In this document: positions 1 to 5,187 of the stretch, one piece after another
Layout: every line of letters begins with the position of its first letter
Position numbering within the stretch: the first letter of the stretch is position 1
Source: VFZL01 sp046734915
Lineage (GTDB): Bacteria > Acidobacteriota > Vicinamibacteria > Vicinamibacterales > CAVVIG01
Direction of reading: 5' to 3'
DNA: 6,667 nucleotides
Assembly (NCBI GenBank): GCA_046734915.1
Contig: JBKPSC010000298.1
Coordinates: forward strand, 1-6,667
The notes under the pieces: model-generated
The model's database searches: none
What the model was told of the DNA's origin: nothing
Seen by the model: the letters and a program-made list of their open reading frames with translations, nothing else
Made by a program: the position numbers and the translations under genes

Positions 1-462
1 AGTGTAATCGGCGATCTTTTCCTTTTTGGCGGCGACGAGCAGCACCTCCATCGTGCCTTTGCCATCGGCGCCGGTGCCGGGATCGAGGATCTGGTAGTCG
101 AGATTGACGTCCTGGATGTCGAAGGGGATGTACTGCTCGGCCTCCCAGTAGATGGACTCGGCGAGCTCGGCCTCGGTCATCACCGGCAGGCTGATCTTCT
201 TGACGATGACCGCGCTGCCGGAGAGCGACGCCGCCACCTCTTTCGTCTTGAAGGCCTTGTTCTCGAACAGCCGTCGAATGGCGTCGGCCACGGCGCCGCC
301 GTCGATAATCGCCCCGTCGACGATGCTGTCGGGCGGGATCGGCTCGGTGCCGAAGGCCGTCACCTTGAAGGCCTTGCCGGCGAGCTTGAGCTCGACGGCT
401 TTGACGGCGCTCGATCCGATGTCGAGCCCCACGACTGCCTTGCTCTTGCCGAGACCAAACAC
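1..462 (-). CDS. pilM: Type IV pilus assembly protein PilM, N-terminal part (3' end outside window)
   Basis: PilM is a cytoplasmic, actin-like (FtsA/MreB fold) ATP-binding protein. It binds the N-terminal tail of PilN and links the inner-membrane PilN/O platform of the type IV pilus to the motor. Translating the complement gives 154 residues running off the window edge; full PilM is about 350. Visible signs are the start VFGLGKSKAVVGLDIGSSAV, whose GLDIGSSAVK stretch (residues 12-21) is the first phosphate-binding loop of the fold, and the family block WEAEQYIPFD (106-115) followed by a V-N-LDYQIL stretch. There is no signal peptide, as expected. The GTG start at 462 is chosen because GAGGA (470-474) lies 7 nt upstream and an in-frame stop occurs shortly before it. 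In many bacteria pilM heads a pilMNOPQ operon, which would continue leftward outside the window. It is divergent from rplM. Identity is confident; only the N-terminal half is seen. Confidence 0.93.
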   Translation of the reverse strand, partial: MFGLGKSKAVVGLDIGSSAVKAVELKLAGKAFKVTAFGTEPIPPDSIVDGAIIDGGAVADAIRRLFENKAFKTKEVAASLSGSAVIVKKISLPVMTEAELAESIYWEAEQYIPFDIQDVNLDYQILDPGTGADGKGTMEVLLVAAKKEKIADYT

Positions 463-834
463 CGGAGCGTCCTCGAGCGCGCTGGCCCGTCATCCGCAGC
501 GGCAACATGCCGCCGGGGGTCGACGCCGCACCCGCTGCTATGCGCAGATCTGACGCGGAGGCGTGACGCGAACTCATCCGCAAAGGCAGTACCAGTCGAA
601 AGCCGGGCAATCGGGTAGCAGACGGATGCACGGTTGAGAAAACTGCGATCGGCAGCGCCAGACTGCGGCGCAGTCGACTTACAGATCCGTCACGGGATCA
701 CAGGACTCGATAGCGCCGTGTGGCGCAAATGGACCGTCGTGGCGTCGGCAGCGATCAAAGGTGTGACGGCGGAGCCCATTCCGGTCAGTCGGCGGCTGGT
801 CCGACTCACCAGCGAACCAGGCCTCACGCGCTGC
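463..834. other. Gene-free spacer between pilM and the rplM promoter, with small palindromes
   Basis: No reading frame here looks like a real protein. The open frames on both strands are arginine- and proline-rich and overlap each other, as expected in GC-rich non-coding DNA. Small symmetric elements are visible: CATCCG (575-580) with CGGATG (623-628), the near-perfect palindrome 661-675 (7-bp arms round one base), GATCC/GGATC arms at 683-698, and GCGCC-GTGT-GGCGC at 713-726. A pilM promoter should lie here on the minus strand, but I could not pick a convincing -35/-10 pair. No tRNA or known riboswitch class was recognised. Confidence 0.5.
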
Positions 835-863
835 TTGACACTGCTCAGAAACGCTCGTATGCT
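835..863 (+). promoter_or_regulatory. Sigma70-type promoter for the rplM operon
   Basis: A perfect -35 hexamer TTGACA (835-840) is followed by an exact 17-bp spacer and the -10 TATGCT (858-863, 4 of 6 consensus). Transcription would start near 870 and read into rplM about 210 nt downstream. It is the best promoter match seen upstream of the ribosomal-protein block. The call is from sequence only; no start site is measured. Confidence 0.72.
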
Positions 864-869
864 TTGGGT

Positions 870-1079
870 TTACCGTCGCTGGCGCCGTTCCCGCTGAGTG
901 CGGCGGGCGCGGAGCGGGCTGGCGGCGTCCGGCACCTGACCCGGCTACCCCACAACTGGAATCGGGCGACGTGACGCGGCGGCTTCCGCCGGCGCACGCG
1001 CGGGCACGGCCAACGGGCAGCAAAGCAGCTCGCGCCGGGATGGGACCCGGCACACGACAGCGTGAGAGATGAAACGATA
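870..1079 (+). promoter_or_regulatory. Long GC-rich 5' leader of rplM-rpsI with hairpins
   Basis: If transcription starts near 870, the rplM mRNA carries a leader of about 210 nt without a plausible gene. It can fold locally: CCCGCT/AGCGGG arms in the 890-920 area, CGGCGG-CTT-CCGCCG near 976-990, and a perfect 6-bp hairpin GCCGGG/CCCGGC (1034-1039 with 1046-1051, loop ATGGGA) ending 28 nt before the ATG. L13 operons in other bacteria are known to be autoregulated through their leaders (L13 in E. coli; Rfam L13 leader in Bacillales). This sequence is not recognisably one of those families. A regulatory role is inferred from length, position and folding potential. Confidence 0.4.
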
Positions 1080-1514
1080 ATGTCGACCTTCATGGCCACG
1101 GCGCAGATTGCGGGGACCGCTCATTGGCACGTCATCGATGCCGGTGACCAGGTGCTCGGTCGAGTCGCCACCGAGGCGGCGCGCCTCCTCCAGGGCAAGC
1201 ACAAGCCTTCCTATACGCCGTTCATCGATACCGGCGATCACGTCATCATCGTCAATGCCGCCAAGGTCAAGCTGACCGGCCGCAAAGAAGACCAGAAGGT
1301 CTACCGCCAGCATTCGGGATACGAGGGTGGCCTCCGTGAGGACCGGGCGCGCACCGTGCGCCAGCGGCACCCGGAGCGGCTCGTCGAAGAAGCTGTGCAC
1401 GGCATGCTGCCGAAGACGAAGCTCGGTCAGGCGATGTATCGCAAGCTCAAAGTGTACGCCGGTCCGGATCATCCGCACGCGGCGCAGAAACCCTCAAAGC
1501 GTGAGGTCGCGTAA
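1080..1514 (+). CDS. rplM: 50S ribosomal protein L13
   Basis: L13 is an early-assembling large-subunit protein that binds domain II of 23S rRNA. The 144 residues match the usual length of about 142-150. Family landmarks are WHVIDAGDQVLGRVAT (16-31), GKHKPSYTPFIDTGDHVIIVNA (39-60 region), KVKLTGRK, the HSGYEGGLRE block (78-87), GMLPKTKLGQ (108-117) and the C-terminal LKVYAGPDHPHAAQ signature. The ATG at 1080 is chosen because it gives the usual N-terminus. A GTG at 1062 would add six residues but lacks a ribosome-binding site. The GAGAG at 1064-1068 is a weak, rather distant Shine-Dalgarno for 1080, and ATG 1092 has none. rpsI follows after a single base, the near-universal L13-S9 pairing, so the two are cotranscribed and probably translationally coupled. 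Confidence 0.97.
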   Translation: MSTFMATAQIAGTAHWHVIDAGDQVLGRVATEAARLLQGKHKPSYTPFIDTGDHVIIVNAAKVKLTGRKEDQKVYRQHSGYEGGLREDRARTVRQRHPERLVEEAVHGMLPKTKLGQAMYRKLKVYAGPDHPHAAQKPSKREVA

Positions 1515-1515
1515 C

Positions 1516-1905
1516 GTGGCAGCTCAGTACTACGGCACCGGGCGGCGTAAGACATCAACCGCCCGCGTTTTCCTTCGCCCCGGCACCGGGGCCATCAGCG
1601 TCAACCACCGCGCCTTCGAATCGTTCTTCACGACCGAGGCTCTGCGTACGCAGATTCGCCGGCCGCTGCTCGTCACCGAGACCGCCGCGCAATTCGACGT
1701 GCTGGCGACCGTCGCCGGCGGCGGCGTTTCGGGGCAGGCCGGCGCGGTGCGGCTGGGCATCGCCCGAGCGCTCGTCGAGTACAACCTCGAGCTGCGCAAA
1801 CGGTTGAAGACCGACGGGCTCCTGACGCGCGACGCCCGCGCGAAGGAGCGCAAGAAGTACGGCATGGCGGGAGCGCGCAAGCGCTTCCAGTTCAGCAAAC
1901 GTTAG
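1516..1905 (+). CDS. rpsI: 30S ribosomal protein S9
   Basis: S9 sits in the head of the small subunit, and its C-terminal tail reaches the P-site tRNA anticodon arm. The 129-residue product fits the family length of about 130. Visible landmarks are YYGTGRRKTSTARVFLRPG (5-23), the GGGVSGQAGAVRLGIARAL signature (68-86), and the conserved end with LTRDARAKERKKYG, GARKRFQFSKR (from 103). The terminal SKR tail contacts tRNA and is intact. The GTG start at 1516 lies one base after the rplM stop. Its ribosome-binding site GAGGT (1503-1507, 8 nt spacing) is inside the last codons of rplM, which favours translational coupling. Reading frame upstream of 1516 is open but overlaps rplM and is not used. 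The gene ends just before the heptamer repeat at 1914. Confidence 0.97.
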   Translation: MAAQYYGTGRRKTSTARVFLRPGTGAISVNHRAFESFFTTEALRTQIRRPLLVTETAAQFDVLATVAGGGVSGQAGAVRLGIARALVEYNLELRKRLKTDGLLTRDARAKERKKYGMAGARKRFQFSKR

Positions 1906-1913
1906 GGATCACG

Positions 1914-2011
1914 AGAATGCAGAATGCAGAGCTCAGAATTCAGAAGATCGACAGGGACGGGGCTGTCGTTCTGGGTTCGTCCTTCTGCATTCTGAATTCT
2001 GCATTCTGAAG
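1914..2011. repeat. Inverted repeat made of tandem 7-bp units between rpsI and rpsB
   Basis: The left arm (1914-1946) reads as heptamers AGAATGC, AGAATGC, AGAGCTC, AGAATTC and then AGAAG. The right arm (1982-2011) is CTT followed by CTGCATT, CTGAATT, CTGCATT and CTGAAG, the same type of unit on the opposite strand. Pairing the arms gives a stem of about 26 bp with roughly three mismatches. Inside the loop a perfect 6-bp hairpin CGACAG/CTGTCG (1949-1954 with 1963-1968) is nested. The arms are AT-richer than the surrounding DNA. It encodes no plausible protein. It could be a dispersed REP/MITE-like element, an RNA-processing or attenuator structure in the operon mRNA, or both. No T-tract follows, so a simple intrinsic terminator is unlikely. 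Confidence 0.85.
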
Positions 2012-2038
2012 TATCGGATTTCTATTCCTGGAGGACGC

Positions 2039-2833
2039 TTGGCCGCGATCGCGATGAAGGATCTGCTGGAGGCGGGGGTTCACTTCGGCCACCAGACCAA
2101 ACGCTGGAACCCGAAGATGAAGGAGTACATCTTCGGCGAACGGAACGGCATCTACATCCTCGACCTGGGCAAGACGGTCAAGCTGTTCCGAGAAGCCGAG
2201 CAGTTCGTCAACCGGATTGCCGCCGAGAACCGCACGATCCTGTTCGTCGGGACCAAACGGCAGGCGCAGGACGTCATCGCCGAAGAGGCCCAGCGCTGTG
2301 GCATGTTCTACGTGAACGAGCGCTGGCTTGGCGGTCTCCTGACCAACTTCTCCACCATCCAGCGCAGCCTCGGCCGACTTCGCGATCTCGAAACGATGGC
2401 CACCGACGGACGGTACGACACGCTCTCGAAGAAGGAGATCGCCCGCAACGAGAAAGAGCGGCGCAAGCTGCAGAAGAACCTCGAAGGCATTCGCGGCATG
2501 TCCCGCCTGCCGGAGGCGGTCTTCGTCGTCGACACGCGCAAGGAGAAGATTGCCGTCGACGAGGCGCGCAAACTGAAGATTCCCGTCATCGGCATCGTCG
2601 ACACCAACTGCGATCCCGATGAAGTCGACTTCGTGATCCCGGGCAACGACGACGCCCTGCGGGCCATTCGCCTGTTCGCGTCGCGCATCGCCGAAGCGGT
2701 CATCGAAGGCCGTGGCATGCGAGAGTCGGCTGACGCCGACGCCAACCGCGGCGGTGCCGGCGACGAAGGCGACGAGCCGTCGCGGGGCCGCCCTGTGCGC
2801 CGCGCCCGCGAGGCTGCTCCGGCCTCCGCCTAG
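2039..2833 (+). CDS. rpsB: 30S ribosomal protein S2
   Basis: S2 binds late at the junction of the 30S head and body and is needed, with S1, for initiation. The 264-residue product shows the S2 signatures MKDLLEAGVHFGHQT (6-20), RWNPKMKEYIFG (22-33), the stretch ERWLGGLLTNFSTI (94-107), PVIGIVDTNCDPD (192-204) and IPGNDDA (210-216). The chosen start is TTG at 2039. GGAGG (2030-2034) lies 4 nt upstream, and this start reproduces the usual five or so residues before MKxLLEAGVHFGH. The ATG at 2054 would be 19 nt from that site. A charged, Gly/Ala/Asp-rich, probably disordered tail runs from about residue 230 to the end; such tails vary between phyla. The gene lies between the heptamer inverted repeat and a terminator-like hairpin, so its mRNA may be controlled separately from rplM-rpsI and from tsf. 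Confidence 0.97.
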   Translation: MAAIAMKDLLEAGVHFGHQTKRWNPKMKEYIFGERNGIYILDLGKTVKLFREAEQFVNRIAAENRTILFVGTKRQAQDVIAEEAQRCGMFYVNERWLGGLLTNFSTIQRSLGRLRDLETMATDGRYDTLSKKEIARNEKERRKLQKNLEGIRGMSRLPEAVFVVDTRKEKIAVDEARKLKIPVIGIVDTNCDPDEVDFVIPGNDDALRAIRLFASRIAEAVIEGRGMRESADADANRGGAGDEGDEPSRGRPVRRAREAAPASA

Positions 2834-2859
2834 TCCGCTTGAGGATTCACCCCGGTTCC

Positions 2860-2887
2860 CGCCGGCCTCAGCGGAGGCCGGCGTTTT
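2860..2887 (+). terminator. Intrinsic terminator or attenuator between rpsB and tsf
   Basis: A perfect 10-bp GC-rich stem CGCCGGCCTC/GAGGCCGGCG (2860-2869 with 2874-2883) with loop AGCG is followed at once by TTTT (2884-2887). This is a textbook hairpin-plus-T-tract, although the T-run is short. Because tsf lies only 33 nt further on and no strong promoter is seen between them, it is probably partial, lowering tsf relative to rpsB. An alternative pairing with the end of rpsB is described in the findings. Confidence 0.75.
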
Positions 2888-2920
2888 CACGTACACCCCG
2901 TTCCACCCGGAGACAGACAG

Positions 2921-3790
2921 ATGGCAGTCACGATTACCGCGGACCAGGTGAAGAAGCTGCGCGATCAGACCGGCGCCGGCATGATGGAGTGCAAGGCCGC
3001 CCTGGTCGAAGCCAGCGGCGACTTCGAGGAAGCGAACACGATTCTGCGCAAGCGGGGTTTGGCAAGCGCCGCCAAGAAGGCCGGCCGGGCGACCAGCGAG
3101 GGCCTGATCGGCCAGTGGCTGAGCGACGACCGTCAGGAGGGCATCCTCGTCGAGGTGAATTGCGAATCAGACTTCGTGGCTCGCACCGACGACTTCCAGC
3201 AGATGATCAAGGACGTGCTGGCGGCGATCAGAGCGGCGGGTTCGGGGGCAACTGAGTCGTGGCTGAAAGATCCCGACGGTCCGGTGCGGCAGCGCGTTGC
3301 CGGCGGCATCGCAAAGATGGGTGAGAACATGGGCGTGCCGCGCTTCGTCCGCTATGCGGGCCAAGGCCACGTCGGCCAGTACATCCACATGGGCGGCAAG
3401 ATTGGCGTGCAGGTGGAGTTTGGCGGCGTCACCCCGGCCGTGGCGGCCCGGGACGAGTTCTCCACATTCGTCAAAGAGATCGCGATGCAGATCGCGGCGG
3501 CCAGTCCGTCGTATGTCGCCCGGACGGCGGTGCCGCCAGAAATCCTCGACAAGGAGCGAGCCATCTACAAGGCGCAGATGGAAGGCTCCGGCAAGCCGGC
3601 CAACGTCATCGACAAGATCGTCGAGGGCAAGCTCGGCGCCTTCTACGCGCAGGTCGTGCTGCCGGATCAGCCGTCGATTCGGGAGCCGAAGATGACCGTC
3701 GCGGAGGTGATCGCCGCCACCAACAAGACGCTTGGTGCGCCGATCACGGTCACGCGCTTCGCACGCCTCAAGGTCGGCGAGGCGGTCTAG
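2921..3790 (+). CDS. tsf: Translation elongation factor Ts
   Basis: EF-Ts is the guanine-nucleotide exchange factor that displaces GDP from EF-Tu in the cytoplasm. The 289-residue product is close to the E. coli 283. An N-terminal UBA-like domain occupies about residues 1-50, with the conserved block VKKLRDQTGAGMMECKAAL (10-28) and a DFEEANTILRKRG stretch (34-46). The EF-Tu-contacting motif follows in CESDFVARTDDF (81-92), whose Asp-Phe inserts near the Mg site of EF-Tu. The core dimer-type subdomain then runs to KIVEGKLGAFY (232-242) and a C-terminal PITVTRFARLKVGE. The ATG at 2921 has GGAGA (2909-2913) 7 nt upstream. It follows rpsB across a terminator-like hairpin and precedes pyrH after 79 nt. 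Nothing is missing or broken. Confidence 0.97.
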   Translation: MAVTITADQVKKLRDQTGAGMMECKAALVEASGDFEEANTILRKRGLASAAKKAGRATSEGLIGQWLSDDRQEGILVEVNCESDFVARTDDFQQMIKDVLAAIRAAGSGATESWLKDPDGPVRQRVAGGIAKMGENMGVPRFVRYAGQGHVGQYIHMGGKIGVQVEFGGVTPAVAARDEFSTFVKEIAMQIAAASPSYVARTAVPPEILDKERAIYKAQMEGSGKPANVIDKIVEGKLGAFYAQVVLPDQPSIREPKMTVAEVIAATNKTLGAPITVTRFARLKVGEAV

Positions 3791-3813
3791 GCACGAAAAG
3801 CCGCGTCGGACGC

Positions 3814-3846
3814 GCTTCGCCGACTCACGCACCGGGGCGGCGAAGC
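3814..3846 (+). terminator. Hairpin between tsf and pyrH (possible terminator without T-tract)
   Basis: Perfect 9-bp arms GCTTCGCCG (3814-3822) and CGGCGAAGC (3838-3846) enclose a 15-nt loop. No T-run follows (next bases TCTCCGATC), so it is not a standard intrinsic terminator. It may act as an mRNA 3'-end stabiliser or a weak pause site for the tsf transcript. It abuts the TATAAT upstream of pyrH, which fits a transcription-unit boundary here. Confidence 0.4.
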
Positions 3847-3855
3847 TCTCCGATC

Positions 3856-3861
3856 TATAAT
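3856..3861 (+). promoter_or_regulatory. Candidate -10 element for pyrH (near-leaderless start)
   Basis: A perfect TATAAT lies with its last base 9 nt before the G of the pyrH GTG. A transcript from it would begin at about G3867-G3870, at or within three bases of the start codon. No TTGACA-like -35 is seen 16-18 bp upstream, and no extended TGn is present, so promoter strength is uncertain. The bases before the GTG contain only CTGGGG, too close to serve as a normal Shine-Dalgarno. Confidence 0.45.
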
Positions 3862-3869
3862 CTGGGGCC

Positions 3870-4595
3870 GTGACGGCGTCCCCGACCCCCGCCTACAAGC
3901 GCATCCTTCTGAAACTCTCCGGCGAAGCGCTCATGGGCGCCCAGAACTATGGGATCGACCCGGCCGTCGCCACACAGATCGCCAAGGACGTAGCCGACAT
4001 CCAGACGATGGGCGTCGAAACGGCCATCGTCATCGGCGGCGGCAACATCTTTCGCGGCGTCGCGGCCAGCGCGCGTGGCATGGATCGGGCCACCGCGGAC
4101 TACATGGGGATGCTGGCGACCGTCATCAATGCCCTCGCGCTTCAAGACGCGCTCGAACAGCAGAACGTCGTGACGCGGGTCGTGACCGCGATCGAGATGC
4201 GGGCCGTGGCCGAGCCGTTCATCCGCCGTCGCGCCATCCGCCATCTCGAGAAGGGGCGCGTGGTGGTCTTCGGCGGCGGTACGGGCAATCCGTTCTTCAG
4301 CACCGACACCGCAGCGGCATTACGCGCGATGGAGATCAAGGCCGACGTCATCCTGAAAGCCACGAAAGTGGACGGCATCTACACGGCCGATCCGATGAAG
4401 GACCCCGACGCGACGCGGTTCGATCGCATCTCGTACCTGCAGGTGCTCGAGCACGGCCTGAAGGTCATGGATGCGACCGCGATCTCGCTCTGCATGGACA
4501 ACCGGCTGCCGATCGTGGTCTTCAACCTGCTGACTCCAGGCAACATCCGCCGCGCGATTTGTGGAGAGCCGGTCGGTTCGCTGGTCAGCGCCTAG
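3870..4595 (+). CDS. pyrH: Uridylate kinase (UMP kinase)
   Basis: PyrH phosphorylates UMP to UDP with ATP, a step in pyrimidine nucleotide synthesis. It belongs to the amino-acid-kinase fold and forms hexamers controlled by GTP and UTP. The 241-residue product equals the E. coli length. Landmarks are YKRILLKLSGEALMG (9-23, phosphate-binding lysines), IGGGNIFRG (55-63), the ADYMGMLATVINALALQDAL block (76-95), GGGTGNPFFSTDTAA (135-149, UMP-binding) and KVDGIYTADP (166-175, nucleotide site). The GTG at 3870 is taken because it gives the canonical N-terminus ending in YKRILLKLSGEA. There is no good ribosome-binding site but a TATAAT just upstream. The gene lies between tsf and frr, the order widely conserved in bacteria, and frr follows after 21 nt without a terminator. 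Confidence 0.97.
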   Translation: MTASPTPAYKRILLKLSGEALMGAQNYGIDPAVATQIAKDVADIQTMGVETAIVIGGGNIFRGVAASARGMDRATADYMGMLATVINALALQDALEQQNVVTRVVTAIEMRAVAEPFIRRRAIRHLEKGRVVVFGGGTGNPFFSTDTAAALRAMEIKADVILKATKVDGIYTADPMKDPDATRFDRISYLQVLEHGLKVMDATAISLCMDNRLPIVVFNLLTPGNIRRAICGEPVGSLVSA

Positions 4596-4616
4596 TCTGC
4601 ACGGGAGACGCACATC

Positions 4617-5186
4617 ATGGATGTTCGCGACCTGAAGGGACTGTTCGGCGAGGCCACCAAGCGCATGGCTGCGGCGACCGAACATGTCCGGCACGAGCTG
4701 TCGGGGGTCCGCACGGGGCGCGCCTCGGTGACGATCCTCGACAGCGTGCACGTCGACGCTTACGGCACGAAGATGCCGCTCAATCAGCTGGCCGGACTGT
4801 CGGTACCCGAACCTTCCCTCATCATCGCGCAGCCCTTCGATCCGTCGCAGCTCGGGGCCATCGAAAAAGCCATTCGCGCCTCCGATCTCGGCCTGAACCC
4901 GTCAAACGACGGCAAGGTGATCCGGATTCCGATTCCTTCGCTGACCGAGGAACGGCGCAAAGAGCTGTCTCGGCACGTCCACAAGCTGGCGGAGGAAGGC
5001 CGCAATGCCGTCCGGCAAGTGCGCCGCGACGCCAACGAGCGGCTGAAAAAGCTGCTCAAGGACCACGCCATCTCGGAAGACGACGAGAAAAAGGGCCTTG
5101 ACGAAGTGCAGAAGCTCACCGACAACCACGTGAAGCAGATCGACGAGCTTCAGAAGAAAAAGGATCAGGACCTGCTCGGTCACTGA
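4617..5186 (+). CDS. frr: Ribosome recycling factor
   Basis: RRF acts with EF-G to split the post-termination ribosome into subunits so they can be reused. The 189-residue product is near the usual 185. It has the tRNA-like two-domain layout: helical domain I at both ends (about 1-30 and 105-189) and the small beta domain II between. Conserved stretches are LSGVRTGRAS (28-37), YGTKMPLNQLA (49-59), the QPFDPS turn (72-77), IRASDLGLNPSNDG (86-99), and RIPIPSLTEERRKEL (103-117). The Arg-rich VRQVRRDAN (132-140) contains the conserved rRNA-contacting arginines. The ATG at 4617 has GGGAGA (4603-4608) 8 nt upstream. It is the last gene of the plus-strand series. Its stop is one base from the stop of the convergent pfkA, so no terminator fits between them. 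Confidence 0.97.
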   Translation: MDVRDLKGLFGEATKRMAAATEHVRHELSGVRTGRASVTILDSVHVDAYGTKMPLNQLAGLSVPEPSLIIAQPFDPSQLGAIEKAIRASDLGLNPSNDGKVIRIPIPSLTEERRKELSRHVHKLAEEGRNAVRQVRRDANERLKKLLKDHAISEDDEKKGLDEVQKLTDNHVKQIDELQKKKDQDLLGH

Positions 5187-5187
5187 C

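Noticed and set aside
575..628. Possible c-di-GMP (GEMM) riboswitch suggested by CGCAAAG, GAAA and GGGTAGC strings near pilM
   Set aside because: The elements are in the wrong order relative to the GEMM consensus, lie on the strand opposite pilM, and the required GGCAAACC and tetraloop-receptor helices are not found.
634..1053. Several overlapping open frames on both strands upstream of rplM
   Set aside because: They overlap one another and span the promoter. They are Arg/Pro/Ala-rich without motifs, and no frame has a good start site.
1062..1079. GTG at 1062 as an upstream start of L13
   Set aside because: It has no ribosome-binding site and adds residues not usual for L13; ATG 1080 gives the normal N-terminus.
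1940..2896. Long minus-strand open frame (318 codons) opposite rpsB
   Set aside because: It is antisense to a clear S2 gene, has low-complexity composition, starts in the terminator region and ends in the heptamer repeat. It is an open frame by GC bias.
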